Assembly (NCBI GenBank): GCA_000711775.1
Contig: ARYC01000105.1
Coordinates: 1-64,000 of the forward strand
Length of the DNA: 64,000 nt
Direction: 5' to 3'
DNA from: Oxytricha trifallax
Lineage: Eukaryota; Ciliophora; Spirotrichea; Sporadotrichida; Oxytrichidae
Part shown: in pieces, positions 34,400 through 47,477 of the stretch
Layout of the letters: each line of letters begins with the position of its first letter
How positions within the stretch are numbered: position 1 is the stretch's first letter
The notes under the pieces: generated by a model
What the model was told of the DNA's origin: nothing
Seen by the model: the letters and a program-made list of their open reading frames with translations, nothing else
The model's database searches: none
Made by a program: the position numbers and the translations under genes

Positions 34400-34850
34400 C
34401 TTTACTGATAATTGTATATTCCATTTTTAATATTTATTTTTTATTATTATTTAAATTTCAATTATTTTCATCGCCTGATAACCTTTTTAATAATTGTCAG
34501 GCCAACAATTTTCTTAAATATTTTTAAGTATTTTTAGTATCAATGAAATAAAATTTATTCTTCAACTTTTAAAATAATTGCTTTTCTTATTAATGTATTT
34601 TCTACTTTTAATTTCCTTTTTGTTAATGTAAATTCCTTTTAGATATAGTTATAATCCCTATGGCTTTTATAGGGTGCCTATTTGAATATCTTAAATGATA
34701 TTGATGGACCCCTTTATATTAATAGGGATACTTAGAACAATGTTCTAAATCCTTTTCTACATCTCTTAATTACTTTTGGAACATAACACCTAAAACTACC
34801 TCGCCTGACAATTATTTAAAAGGTTGTCAGGCCAGATCAGTATTATAAAT
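34400..34850. other. AT-rich spacer with inverted CCTGACAA words
   Basis: TCGCCTGATAACC...TTGTCAGGCC (34470-34485) and TCGCCTGACAA...TTGTCAGGCC (34801-34832) are inverted pairs that may bound a roughly 360-bp small element. No gene. Confidence 0.35.
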
Positions 34851-34965
34851 ATTAACCGAATTCTTAACTACAGCATGTTGACATATTTCTTAGCATTCAC
34901 AAATCCTGATAGAGAATATTTTTAGTTTTAAGAAAATTCAACTAGCTTCAACAAAAGCCAAAAAA

Positions 34966-35343
34966 ATGTACTATAATCAGTACAAGAATGACTTTATTTA
35001 ACTTGGCTTTTATAAATGCATTGCTTCCTACACATTGATCAACTTCTACTTTCTTGGTATCTTACCCAGTTCCCATAGGTGCGAAGAAGTCGTATAAGAG
35101 CTCTGAAGTGCTAGATTGGGTTGGAATCCTATTGGCTGATACGCCAACGAGTGCAGCTAGCATGATGACATACATTAGGATCTTCAAGCCTCCCTAATGG
35201 CAAGTGCACTGCATACTGATTAAAGTCAACTATATATTAGGAGATTCTGCAAGGCACTCTACAATACAGCATAGAGAAAGGCACTCAATCTAGAGTGGAT
35301 AAGGGCAAGAAGCTAAAGAGATCTGATAGTTTAACAGTAATGA
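34966..35343 (+). pseudogene. 125-codon host-like tract, paralogue of 51.3 kb
   Basis: ATG 34966 (MYYNQYKNDFIQLGFYKCIA) to TGA 35341-35343 with two internal TGAs. Cys-containing blocks: RCEEVVQEL, YANECSQHDDIHQDL. A second copy at about 51235-51520 aligns over roughly 290 bp (CDEVILNLQNTRVQGNS, ADQCYKYCKL). Unknown family. The internal stops in both copies suggest micronuclear paralogues that are decaying. Confidence 0.42.
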
Positions 35344-35689
35344 TCTTCTCTCCATATCCAAAATCATCTGCACTATAAGTGTAAACATCGCTTTGGGAAA
35401 CCTCAATGGCCTTTTGGGAAACAGTGATGCTTAATTATCTTAGCTCTCTGAGATGATGTCTGAGCCGGAAGTTCCACCGTCTTGAGATAGCTCCCGCTGA
35501 TTCGCGTTGTGCCACTAGCCGCCACATATTCGAAGATTAGCCCCTTACTTCTACTGCAATACTGGAAGTCAAGAATGCCGAAAGGCCAATGCCGAGACTT
35601 GCTGCCAAGAATGACCGAGGCAAGACGCTTGAAATTCAAAGTCAAAGATATTCTTGATGGCAAGCATGAAAAGGGATACTCCATCACTA

Positions 35690-36085
35690 GACATCGACAA
35701 GAATGGAGATGGTAAACTGTCATTTGAAAAGATCCTGGGAGATAACAATGAGAGCATGGATAAAACACAGATAAGGCAGACAATGAGGAGATGATCAAGT
35801 CAGTCGATATCGAAGAAAGTGGATTTATTGATTACTCTGAGTTCGTTGTTGCTGCAATGAATGAAAGGAACAACTTGAGTAACGAGAAGCTTCATGCAGT
35901 TTTCAAAATGTTCGACAAGGACGGCAGTGGCTTAATCTAATCTGAGGAAATCAAGGAAATTCTTGGCTTTGGGAAGACTGTCTCAGAGAAGCTGTCAATG
36001 ACATTGTTAAGCAAGTCAAACTATGGGAGGCAGTCAGATGTCATTAGAAGAATTCTCACACATGATGAAGAGACTATCTAGCTGA
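35690..36085 (+). pseudogene. EF-hand tract of a calcium-dependent protein kinase-like protein
   Basis: Three EF-hand loops are visible: DKNGDGKLSFEK (35699 on; position 12 is Lys instead of Glu), DIEESGFIDYSE and DKDGSGLIQSEE (both canonical, Glu at 12). The ending matches a CDPK C-terminus: EAVNDIVKQV, then TMGGSQMSLEEFSHMMKRL with TGA 36083-36085. At least three phase changes separate these blocks. EF-hands of this spacing are typical of CDPKs, but the kinase domain is not recognisable upstream. A decayed paralogue, or segments whose joins are not resolved. Confidence 0.6.
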
Positions 36086-36640
36086 TTATTTTGCATAGTA
36101 ATTGACTTAACTCATTAAATTTACATTTTTTAATCATCCTAATTTTCACAATCTTTAATATATTTTCATTATACATATTTGTAAGTTTTAATAGTTTTTC
36201 TTTTTATTTAAAAAAAACCATTAAATTTATATTTTTATTATTTATTTTCCTTTTATTTGGTATTTATAATTAAAGTTTCGAGATTTCTTTTGATTTTTAT
36301 ATTTGATTTGCCTAAATAACTTCTATTTAATTTTTTTCAAATTTTAATTCATAATTAATAAAAGTATAATATTTGAATGATTGAGAAGTATGTTTACATT
36401 TTATAAAAAATTCAAGCATATATTTAATAGCCTTTAATTCCTAAAAAGCAAAAAAATCAAATTCATCTTATTGAAAACAATTGCCTAAATTAGGAATTTG
36501 AAATTAAGGTTTGAACTAAGAGCAACAAAGTTTAATATTTATTTGATTAATATTATTGCTACTTTTATAGTAATAAATAATCATACTTACAATCGCTAAT
36601 CGGTGAGAATTCTAAAGTATTTATCCACTCTTATCTAGGA
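36086..36640. other. AT-rich spacer
   Basis: No coding-like frame. Confidence 0.45.
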
Positions 36641-36909
36641 ATTTGAAAGTGAAAAATCTTTGACAACATCCTTGTTTAGTAAATATTCAGAATTGGTTAA
36701 GCAGGTGAAGTCGTTAGCAAATGGATTGAAGATCAAAGCAAGATAATAGTATTAACAACTTATACTTATTCGGTTGATTGCATTTATACAGCAAGATTAC
36801 TCAAGAACCCTCTCTGGTTTGTATCGTAAAATATGTGTGGTATCTTCTCTGGCAATACTTCCATGCTTACACGTTTTTGTCATTCCTTGTAGGTTGGCAT
36901 TGCTCTTTC

Positions 36910-37281
36910 TCAAAACCTACTGAGTGCATTTTGAGTTGAAGCGCTAATGTAGTAACTAAATTTCTGACTTAAAACTAATTACTTAAACGCAAAGCCAAAA
37001 AGACCATTCGAAATGTTACTTAGTATGATCACTGGTTCCTGTGAACGCGTGTCTGCTTGCGTCCTAACCGCATCAGCCCTTATACTACTTACTGCGTAAA
37101 AATCTTTGGTGAGCTCTATACTCCCAGACTGGGAAGCAACAGCATTAGAAGAGATATCAGTGAATTTTAGTAAGAAAGTATGAGGCCCATGAATCAATTT
37201 TAGCTTCCATAAAAAGCATTCAATCAACAGAGGAAGTCTTATGGTGCAAACAGTAAATCGCAGAGGCTTCTCTTTTGCAAC
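36910..37281 (-). pseudogene. 124-codon host-like open tract (minus)
   Basis: TGA-free from 37281 down to TGA 36912-36910. Reads VAKEKPLRFTVCTIRLPLL, KFTDISSNAVASQSGSIEL, RADAVRTQADTRSQEPVI, FAFKQLVLSQKF. Adjacent tracts on the same strand (37294-37417: FPITQDFVAHFSNFGMDPM; 36780-36909: VLPEKIPHIFYDTNQRGFL) look like continuing pieces in other phases. No family assigned. Confidence 0.42.
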
Positions 37282-37539
37282 TCATCGGAAATCAAGCCAA
37301 CTTAGAGTGGAAAGCGGCTTTAGATACGTAGTCAACACAGCTAACATTAATCAAAGAAGTCATTGGATCCATCCCAAAGTTTGAGAAATGTGCAACGAAG
37401 TCTTGGGTAATGGGAAAGGATTAGGTAAGAAAATAAAAATGCTTCAAAATCTTTGCTCTCTGAACACTAGTCTGAGTCAGAAATTCATGGTATTCAATAT
37501 GAAAACTTTAATAGTCATAATCTTTGATCTGCATACGCC

Positions 37540-40300
37540 ATGAGATTGTTAGAATATATATTAAGAGTATTATAGAAATATGTTGAATAGTTTTAAAGTT
37601 ATCAAGTTTGTTTATATTAAAATTAAAATTTTATAGGTTCCATTTATAATGGAACTGAAGTGAGTGCAAATTATAATTAAATTTAGACTATTTTATAAAA
37701 TTCAATCCAACATCCGCCATATTCATCGGTTTTATTTGTATTATTTGACTTTTTGTTAGTTAATAAAACCAGCATAGTTATGTGATAATAAGAGGATAAA
37801 ATAATGAAAATTTTCTATCAATAAGGAAAACTTACTTATATACTGATTAAAAGTTTGGATTCATGAGCCTATCGAATAAATCCTGATTATTTTCAATAGT
37901 ATTTAATCAGCGTATTTACTGATCAGAAATTAAATCATAGTGATAAAGTAAGATTTATTTATATATAGTAAAGAAAATTTAATGAAGATGTATAGTAGAT
38001 TTACTTATTAGAAAAATAATATGAACAAATAAATCAATGTTTTTATATTACTTTCATGACTATATAACTATAGATCATTTATGGTCAGAGCCAGAAGTCA
38101 GGCAAAATGATTTCGGAGCAAAGAGTGAGGCTGTATTTATAATAATCCTCATATTTATATAGTCAAGCAAGCAAAGTTATTCAATTCATCTATTAGTCAA
38201 CAATTTTCATCATATTGATATATAGGAACCATATCAAACTTATGGTTAAAAGGTGCTTTGCCCATGCTCTCTTTGACAAATATTGATTTCTTATTGCATT
38301 TCATATGATTCTGCCTCACTTTATTTTTCAACGGAGGTTTTTATGGTGACCCTGGTTGGTCCTCACTTCATATTTTCCCCATTACTTAATTTGCAAAAAT
38401 ATAGTTTTCAAAATGCCAGAAATTCATAAAATGACATTAATGACAACTTGAGCACATCTAAAGACAATGATCAAAGCCACCGCTAAGAATTAAAAAAAGA
38501 CTAGTCACAGCTTAATAATAGCATCTGGTAATGAATTCATGTGCATTTATCCTACAAATCTAATTCAAGTCACATGATCACGTGTTATAGAAGTATCTCA
38601 ATTTAATGTCATTTTGCCATTAAATTACTTGATATCTCTATAAAAGCTTAGCTCATTAAACTGTTACACTGCCATCTTGATGAGTAAGTCAAGAAATTAA
38701 AACAAATAATATTTATATTAAATATTTAAGCCCAAGGGTGCTAAATTAAGCATCCAAATTGAATTCAATAAAAACAAGAAACATAAAGTCAAGAACATGC
38801 TCTTGAAGATAATAATAAATGCAGAGATTGTCTTTAAAAATAAAATGAACTTAAAACATGTATAAATATTATATAAGAGTCATATAATGAAATTAAATAA
38901 TTTCTAATGTCTGTTTTATTAAATATAATTAAAAATAAATATTCAGTAATTAGTTCATATATTTCTTTATCTTTCACCTAAAATTTTACATTCTTTTATA
39001 TATATTTTTATAATTAAGATTATTTCGTATCTACCATATTTGTATAATTTCTACTTATTTTATACGAAATTTAATTATATCAAAGTGGAATTTCTTTATG
39101 ATTTGACAAAAATCGAAAATAATCCATTTTAAAAATTATTTTATATATCTTTCGTTTATTATCGAATTGATTGATAATTAGCCTTCTTGATAATTATCAT
39201 TTAATCAAATTAGTATCTACTCTTTTAATACAGAATGACATGACCAAATTGAATAGTTTTACTCATTAAATCTCCTTTCTTCCAAAGTACTAAAAAGTGC
39301 ATATTTATAAACAAATACATACGATAGAAGCTTTGTTATTATGCTGAATGATTATTTAAGCTGGATGGAATCTAAGTTTTCTCATATTATAGTTTTCAAA
39401 GTTTTATAGATTCATGGTTTAAATACCATTATGGAGAATTTTAAAATACTTTTCAATTAAATTAATTTACTTATAGTTATATTGAAATATATAATTAACT
39501 AAGTTAATAGACTATCAAACTTTAAACTCTTTTTTTTTGTATCGTATAAAGAAAGTTTATTTAAATGAGGTATCTCCCACAATCATTGCTTATAGTTTTA
39601 TAAAATATATAATTAATCCAACTAAATCATATTAAGATTAATATTAAATTAGTTGTTTATCGTACTTAATTCCTTTCATTGACTTCAACAGTTTATTATT
39701 TTAAAAGATTATAACTTGATATTTAGATGATTTGTAGTTTCTATATTCATTTATTTTTTTATTATTTACAATTAAATAAAAAATATTTTTATTAACACAC
39801 AAAATGATATAATAAAATAAAAAATAAATACATTTATTTAATTCTTGAAAGAAGGTTAATAAGAGAGTAGAGCAGCTGTCAAGCAGAAGAGTTAACATCA
39901 TTAATATTTATGCAGGACTTTACTGAGTTCATTGCATATAACTAATAATTTATATTTTAAGAGGTTTAAGTTGATATAGCTTTTTATTATAATTTAAGCC
40001 TCAATAGTTGTTAAGATAAACGAATTGAGTTGCTATTTGTGAATTTAATTAATATTCATTCCTTGTTGTCTCATTCACATACTCTGATCAAGGAGATTGT
40101 GTCCATATTATTAATACCTAAGTAGTTCGATACTTCAACAAATTCTACTAAAGTAGAGCAACCCTATATTGAAATGATAATGGTCAACTGAAATAAAATA
40201 CTGTTTTATATTTTAACAAACATATTTATCCTCATTTTAAATTAATAACATAGACAGCATAGAAATGATTTGAATTTAAGAGAGTCCCTTGAAATAATCA
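37540..40300. other. Long AT-rich region
   Basis: Only weak coding-like scraps (for example 38230-38400, slightly GC-richer). A 66-aa minus frame at 39701-39901 is Leu/Ile/Asn-rich and probably chance. Likely germline-limited spacer. Confidence 0.4.
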
Positions 40301-40313
40301 AAAGCTAAAATGA

Positions 40314-40589
40314 AGAAACAAGTAGACTTCTACCGCAATCATAAGCAGTGCAACTAGTGCATATAAACCTAATATCTCATTCGAAGTCCTCAAAAATCAA
40401 TGACAATAACAGTTTAAGGAGTCTAAGAAAGACATGCACAAATCATTAGTTAATGTGCTAGAATAGAAGAGGTTGCTACAAAAGAATGAAAACAGACATA
40501 TACCTACAAATAGTCAATTAGCTCATTCTTGTGTTATTTAAAAGAACATTGATAAATATAAATTAAATGAAATCAGTCAATTAGCTTGA
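40314..40589 (+). pseudogene. 91-codon host-like tract
   Basis: Open in the ciliate code except for one TGA. Reads TSTAIISSATSAYKPNISFE, FKESKKDMHKSLVNVLEQKR, NENRHIPTNSQLAHSC, with ending DKYKLNEISQLA and TGA 40587-40589. Looks like a real, possibly coiled-coil-forming protein segment. Unknown product. Confidence 0.4.
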
Positions 40590-40599
40590 ATTAGGGAGT

Positions 40600-41400
40600 A
40601 TATATATATATAATGAAATGTATTCAGAAGATCTTTCTAGAGTTGTCAAATAAGTAGATTTATATTTATTACTTAATAAAAAATTATTAAGTAAATAAAC
40701 TTAGAGGTTTTGTGTTAATTGTGTGAACATAAATAATTATAGAATATTATTATATTATAAATACTTGCATAATCAAATACTGATCAGATAAAATCAAAAG
40801 AATAGTTACTATACTGGTTGCGATGAGTTTTATTCAAATATAAAAAAGTAATATAAACAATAATATAAATAATTTTATATTTTAAATGTGTGATTATTGT
40901 CTATTATGGACATTTAATTTCTAAATAAGCTCTATCATATCAAATTTCGTCCTATATGTAATTGTCATTTCTTTAACTAACTAAGAATAACTCAATTAGA
41001 ATAATTGCAATTATAATGAAAGATTGAATAATACTTATCAAAGAGAATATTTTATTTAAAGAGTGATATTTTATAATATAAATATAAATAATTAAATATA
41101 ATTTTAGTATTTAAAATTAATATATATAACTTCATTATTTTCAAAATGTTTTGTGTTATATAAGTTTGGGAAGAAATATTGAAAGTCTTTTGTTATCTCA
41201 TAATGATTCAATAAAATCTTTATGCTTTTAAATTGTATAATAAACAATAAGGATTTAATTAAAACCCATTACTATATCTTTGCACATGTATTTTTAACTT
41301 CGACATGAACTTCAAATTAGTCACAACTTTGTATAAACAATTACATGTAATTAAAAGAAAATATTAAAAAAATAAATCTAATAGAATTCCTACTTTTAAA
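40600..41400. other. AT-rich spacer
   Basis: No coding-like frame seen. Confidence 0.4.
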
Positions 41401-41480
41401 AAAAACTTAATCATCAGAATGAACACCGTCATCATCTTTTCCAGCAGTTAATATAGCAGTTATTAATTATACTATGCATT
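41400..41480 (-). pseudogene. Short acidic tract
   Basis: Minus strand reads LITAILTAGKDDDGVHSDD, resembling an acidic protein C-terminus. Too short for assignment. Confidence 0.25.
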
Positions 41481-42079
41481 CTCAGCTTGACCATCTACTT
41501 TCTAACCTTTAACTACAAGACCATGAAATTATATTTAGAAATTCTGATTTTCTATAACTCAAGCTTTTATTATGTCGTACTAATTATAATTTACTAGCAC
41601 CAGCCAACTCTCAAATGTTAACAGATTATTTTTGGATATAAGTGATAATTTTTAGACATAACCTTCTCTTTTTTCTTCTTTATTATATTGACTATACCTT
41701 TAAAATTTAATATGCATACCTATGTTTGTTGATTGTGGGTAGTGAAGTATTTATAATTGCTATCTTTAATTAACCTATTAAGAATTTAAAATTAAAAATC
41801 TACAAAACCATAATAATAAGATTAAAGTCATACTCAATATAGTATGAGTTCCAGAGCTCCTAAAAAGTATTATAATTTGATAGGATTTTCAATAATAAAT
41901 CAGACTTAATCTACATCCTAAAAAATTATTCTTTAAAATAAGGTATTCTCGAAAGACTATGACACATCTTAAAATTCATTATTTAGTCATGGGTAATTTT
42001 TGATTAATTTGGGGAGAAGATAAAAATCACATTAGAACCAGTAGAATTAGAAAATAATGTAACCTAGAAATTGAATTTC

Positions 42080-42960
42080 CTAGTCTTATTTAATAATATA
42101 CTAAATTACTTTTCCTTTTCTATGTAGTTTTTAAGATGCTTTTCAAATATTCTTGATGGTCTTCTTAGTAATTCCCTGACACTAGTAAAGAATAGCCACT
42201 TAGATACGTCCTCAATTTCTTAATCTAGTACTTGAGGGTTTTTACTCGTATCTTCAGTAAGTAGTAATCCTAGATTTCTTGCTGGGAAGGTTTTATTGAG
42301 TTCGTCGAATTATTCTCCCATAGATAAGCTTTGTGATATTACTGGTCGAGACTTGTCTCTTAAGAGTCTTCAGACGCAGAGCTGCTCCTAATTCTTAGCT
42401 TTTTCATAGGGAGCATATCCCTTGTATTGATCATCGAAAACTGCACTAGATCATTTTTATCTTTCTGTACATATTACGATTTTCCAATAAAGTATCTAAG
42501 TATTATTGATGCTTAAAGGTAACTACTAATTCTGGATCAAATTTGATGATCCATCTTAATGGTATCGGTGACACCTAGTTTCTCAGGTATTTATTGGATT
42601 CATACTTGCTAATTCCTAATATCTTTTAAACTATTCAATGATAATCAAAGCCTATCTAATAAAATTGTGAAAGATTAGAATTCTGAATCGCAGTTTAGGA
42701 AGGTCTTTACTGGCACTCTCACTAATTTTATATAGTTGAAATGCTACGATACAGTAGTAGATTAGCCGTTTAAAACTTTTGTCTTAGCTCTTGAACTGAC
42801 CGTAATGAACTATATGATATGATATTCTGTCCTCTAGCTTAAAGTTACAGAAATGCTTGTTTGATTATAAATAGATTATCTCACTTGTAGAGATGACATC
42901 AAAAGCATTAGTTTGTGGTTGTAAAAATGTCGAAGATAAATTTTACTGAATAATCAAGTT
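42080..42960 (-). pseudogene. Host-like gene tracts on minus strand
   Basis: Blocks in changing phases: KYESNKYLRN, PIPLRWIIKFDPELVVTFKH, LLENRNMYRKIKMIQ (about 42450-42600), DDQYKGYAPYEKAKNQEQLC, RLLRDKSRPVIS, FDELNKTFPARNLGLLLTED, EIEDVSKWLFFTSVRELLRR, FEKHLKNYIEKEK (to about 42110). GC content is well above background. The blocks are collinear, so this is one gene with several breaks. Product not recognised. Confidence 0.42.
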
Positions 42961-43534
42961 GAATTGTTATTTTTTATAATAATCCCTATGATTTTGAGGA
43001 TTTAAACCTAGATGTTAGCGACAGCTGGAAACACAACATCAGCTGCAACACTTTAACATCGCTAGCAATATTCTTGATTTTGCATGTACACTTCTCAGTT
43101 TCTATAATACAGAATGCTCGCATTTATTGAATATTGTTTTTCATTTAGACAATTACTTTCATTTTTAGCAAATAATTAAATTATAAAATAATGATAAATG
43201 ACTTATTTACTTAACTTTATTACGTTATGAAATAGTATGTGTGAATAAATTATAATTATCTAAAATTAAGAATGCGATTAATAAAAAGTTATAGAAATTT
43301 TTATAAAACCCCAAGAGTATTTTTTAGAATTAAGTTGAATTTGAATTTAAATAAATATAGTATTTTAATTATTATAAGAACTTTGGTTGCTTTCTGTAAT
43401 TTTATTAAGGTACTAATATATATATATAGGGGGGTCTTTAGAAATCAAAAAGCAACCAACTTTTAGCCAAGTCAGATTCAAATTTATTTGAGCATATTAA
43501 GTCTGAATAATAATAATAAAACAACCTAGTCCAA

Positions 43535-44233
43535 ACAAAGATCCTGAGCCCAGATAACTAAGTCTCTCATAGAGTCATACCCTTCCTGTCCTACCCATTG
43601 GTGGAGCTTGACCCCCACCTGCTGCCGCCCACCCACCGTGCCCAAATAGAGCCATCACCATTACCAGAGGTGGTCATCTTCGAGACCAGGCTCCGATGCC
43701 TGCTGGACAGCATGTCTACCTTCAAGAGATTTCCCAGAGAGATTTAAGACATTGCTACTACGATCTTTGGCCAAAATGTAATCACCTACTACTAGGAGAT
43801 GGTGGACAGTGCTATTCAAATACGACTCTCGGTACGCAAGCTCACCTTCTACAGAGATGCCACTTATCGAAAAGAGATGGCAAATGACGAGACGAGGGAG
43901 GAGACTTTGAGAATAAGGAGAGCAGTACCTAATAATGAAGACGCGACTGAGGTCGGAGGTGGGGGCCTCCCAGACTACTTATTGAATAGAACCCCAACGG
44001 CTCTATTGCGAAACCTCAAAGACAATACATTGCCACTCTTCACAGACTAAATGGAGCGGACGCCCTTAGCGGATGAAGAAGAAGAATGTGCAGATTCCTC
44101 ACCTAAGTCCTCATCAGTTGGCTGCATGTCTCCAGACCTGCATCGATAGCTTAACGAATTACTAGAGAAAATAAAACAACCTAAGAACATAACTAATATA
44201 TCCCTAACGGTCACTCAACTAATAACATAATGA
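43535..44233 (+). CDS. 230-codon unknown frame, GC-rich third positions
   Basis: TGA-free from before 43535 to TGA 44231-44233. Reads SYPLVELDPHLLPPTHRAQI, FKRFPREIQDIATTIFGQNV, YQEMVDSAIQIRLSVRKLTF, then an acidic tail (ADEEEECADSSPKSSS) and a C-terminal helix (LHRQLNELLEKIKQP). Many TAA/TAG Gln codons. Codon third positions are GC-richer than elsewhere in the window. Its stop overlaps an ATG as ATGA, opening a 60-codon frame. No N-terminal ATG is evident. Could be a retroelement ORF1 or a host segment. Confidence 0.5.
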
Positions 44234-44640
44234 CAAAAAAATCATAAAAAAGCTAAGAAAAAGGCCAGCTGATAAAGACCTTCAGGAAATGTACATTAGA
44301 GCTACCCTCGGCTAGTGACGCCTACCTCCTCACGAATTTCCTCTCGTGCTATTACGAAATCGTTTAGAGAATTCTTCTTAGCTAGAGAAGGAAAACTGAT
44401 TAGCTCTGAATGCTTTTCCACCACAAGATCAAACATGCTTGCCATCCTGAGCCACTCAGGAAGAATGACGTTCTAGGCACCCCTGATGACCATAATTTCT
44501 AACGACTAATGTCTACATGAGCTGGCTCACCGGCACCTTCACCTATTCCTTGGTCGCCCTCGCCACTTGAGCCTCTAGGAGGTTTGATAAATGGTTTATT
44601 CTTTTACCAATTACCACTGAGGATCATTAATTAATTAATT
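44230..44640 (+). pseudogene. Broken continuation of the 43.5-kb gene
   Basis: Blocks in different phases: FRKCTLELPSASDAYLLTNF, KSFREFFLAREGKLISSECF, TTRSNMLAILSHSGRMTF, YMSWLTGTFTYSLVALAT, FDKWFILLPITTEDH. Collinear and protein-like, with at least two phase changes and TGAs. Function unknown. Confidence 0.38.
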
Positions 44641-44955
44641 AAATAAATATATATTTTATTTATTTTAATTATAGGGAAAAAGTAAATAGAGCAAAACTTC
44701 GCCAGGGGGTGTGTTGTGTGCCCCGAAAACCCAAGTTCTTCCTAGTTTTCAAAGGGCTATCGAATGAGCCTAATTTCGCCTCACTAGCTCAATATTTCCT
44801 GAAAAGGTCGACAGCAAAAAAGTCTGCCATGTTCTGTAAGTTTAAAAATTTGATCGTTTAATAGATTAAATCAAGGGTTTTATTATTGTTTAAATAGCTG
44901 CCCTATTTTAATTAATTAAGATTAAAACTTTAAAACTTAAATTCGATTATAGAAA

Positions 44956-45290
44956 ATGGAGCGCTCCCACTGCACCAAAGACACTTGCAGGAAAACCCAC
45001 GCCAGAATCTCCAAGATCTTCTCTTACTATGATAGAGTCAGGACCAAGCAGTTCATCCCTCCCTTCTACAGCATTATGGACGAGGTCGAGGCGGCCTCTG
45101 AGGGTCGCGAAGAGGTCGAGGTGGCTTGGCATTTGGTTCCTCAGTGTATCTCCCACATTCAAGTAAAGGCTCCTGTAGAGATCCCTAAGTCACAGCTCCA
45201 TAAGGGAGGTTTGGCCACTTGCCTACATTCACGACAGAGATACATCTTCCTGATTAGGGATGGGACGAACAGCTTCTTGAAACTGGGATG
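44956..45290 (+). CDS. Hypothetical frame, first 110 codons protein-like
   Basis: ATG 44956 (MERSHCTKDTCRKTHARISK...). Reads YYDRVRTKQFIPPFYSIMDE, EVEVAWHLVPQCISHIQVKA, with no TGA. Beyond about 45290 it becomes Tyr/Phe/Ile-rich AT noise although the frame stays open to 45462, suggesting a segment boundary near 45290. Cys/His-rich N-terminus. No family assigned. Confidence 0.42.
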
Positions 45291-45726
45291 GTTCTTCTAT
45301 ATATACGTATCTATATATATATTTTCACTTTTCACCCATTTTGTATTTCTCCTAATAGGTTTTCATTTTTCTCATTTTCACTTTGTAATAATCAAGAAAT
45401 ATTTTATTTTGACAACCCACGATTGCTTAAAAATTACTCTTGGGGTTTTATCTAAATTATAAAAAATTAAATAAAAGGTATCACTTCACAATTATTATTA
45501 TATAATAAAAAAAATTATTGATTATATATTAATAATCAAAATATATGATAAGGTAGATAATTATGAAAGAAGAATATCTAGAGAATGAGTTATTTTTTCA
45601 TATAAACTAAGTCAAATAAATTAATAAATTACAATTCTACTTGCTAATTTAATTAATTTTTAAAAATATAATTATTATATATCTAAGTTTTTGATATTTA
45701 TTAAATAATCAACTTCTTATAACTTA

Positions 45727-46249
45727 AAAATTTATCAAATTATTCCCAATAGGCTCGATCTTCACTATAATATCCTACTTTTCATGGGATTTAGCTTATA
45801 GTAGCTTATTTTTGTCCAACCTCAGGACAAACAGGTAGCTTTTAGACATTAAATCTCTAAGTCAGTATAAGCAAAATAGCGTGATTTCAATTTATCTGTA
45901 TAATCTCTAGAGCATATTCAACAAGTAGCATTATATCAACTATTATGTATTGGAATATCAAAGCTGTATCATATCTTCGATTCAAATATTTTATTTTCAT
46001 TGTTACAATATAATTAGTTTCTGTGCATGGTAGACTCCTCTTTCATAAGATTATGGTTTTAAGAAATAGGCGCCTATGTCTGTTATTTATGAAGATATTA
46101 TTACCAACAAAGTGGACTAACATCATATTGACCTTCTATGCGCAATGGGTATCTAAATAGACTGTTTTCTTCATAGGGTGAGGAGTGTGATTAAATTATA
46201 CTTCCCATATCTCTTCCATAAATAAATACCTCCCCAAAAGTTTTCATGA
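45727..46249 (+). pseudogene. Host-like gene tract 1 of a plus-strand series
   Basis: About 118 codons open to TGA 46090-46092 (RLDLHYNILLFMGFSLQQLI, FVQPQDKQVAFRHQISKSVQ, LWFQEIGAYVCYL). It continues after one phase change as YEDIITNKVDQHHIDLLCAM, FLHRVRSVIKLYFPYLFHK to TGA 46247-46249. Leu/Ile/Phe-rich, possibly membrane-associated. First of several plus-strand tracts up to 50.56 kb separated by AT-rich DNA. Confidence 0.42.
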
Positions 46250-46918
46250 CTATCATATAATATTATTATTTAAATTATAAACAATTTTTCTTGAAATATT
46301 ATTTAAATATTTATTATTAAATTATAAAATTTAAAATCACACAGGTTGTAGATAAATTTCCAATATATATCATCCTGTCATTTAATTCTAAATTTAATCT
46401 GGGAATACAACAAGAAAATGCATCAAATTCACAACTAATCCTGTTTACAATGCTTGCATTATTACTCATTCATTCATTAGTTCATACTATTTTATTTTGC
46501 TTCTTATTTAAGATGTTATAGAGCTTTATTATGTGAAATACTATATTTGTTATTTGTTAGTGAAAAAAATAAGCATGTTTTATGTTTATTTTTTACTTAT
46601 TTAGTGAAAATGATTTAATCTTGTCTGAATCATTGATTCAAGTCTATTATTGAACACTCGCATAAATCTATTGCTTTATGGAAGTTAAGACTTGAATTAG
46701 TGAAATAAATGAACTAAAATGAGGTTTAGAGTTATAGAATAATTTAATTGATAAGATAATGAAGCATCTTTATGTAACCTACTTATTTATTTATGTAATT
46801 TTATTTAGTACAGAGCATATTTCTTGAGTTTGATTAATAACTACTTTTAATTTCATGCTAATGGGATAATCTCAAGTGATTTCCTGATAGTGTAATCTGA
46901 ACTACTTTGCTCTCTTTA

Positions 46919-47335
46919 ATGATAATTACTTTCTATTAGGCAGATAAGGCAAATCTGAGCAACTTTTACAGGCAAGTGATAAGTTGAATTTCAACCAAAG
47001 TAGTTCCTATCCACTATGGAATATCAGAGATAAAATTCAAAGATGTCAATATAGTTTAATGCTTCTGTAGTTGTTTCAAGATCTCTGGTATCAATCGTCG
47101 ATACTCTTTTAGTTTTTGCTTTAATGAAGATTATAGGTTAATAAACTCGAATAAAATACAGACAAAAGATTGTTATAGCGATATCATACGAATAATTAAA
47201 CTGTCACATCAGCAGTTACAATTATATTTGAATAAGGATGGTTTTTTAAGATGCAAATAGTAGGTTTATGTTCAATCTAATTTATTTGAGTCAAAAGATT
47301 CCTCCCTCAGCACCCTAATACTAGTACTTAAATGA
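46919..47335 (+). pseudogene. Host-like gene tract 2
   Basis: ATG 46919 (MIITFYQADKANLSNFYRQV) to TGA 47333-47335, 138 codons, one internal TGA. Reads VVPIHYGISEIKFKDVNIVQ, NEDYRLINSNKIQTKDCYSD, QQLQLYLNKDGFLRCKQQVY. No domain assigned. Confidence 0.42.
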
Positions 47336-47477
47336 TTCTTATTTCATATTTCAAAATACAGTATTTAAGTATGTAATGATATCATAATTTCCTATTTTTG
47401 TTATGATTAGTGGCTTATGCTTCATTTTCTCAGTTGGAAATTAATAAGTTTTATAGAAATTATTAAAGGAGATTCAA

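Noticed and set aside
35403-35798. 131-aa minus-strand frame in the standard code
   Set aside because: It overlaps plus-strand tracts; its opposite strand carries EF-hand sequence at the right end, and the frame uses no reassigned codons. Treated as an antisense shadow.
39701-39901. 66-aa minus frame
   Set aside because: AT-noise composition and no GC rise.
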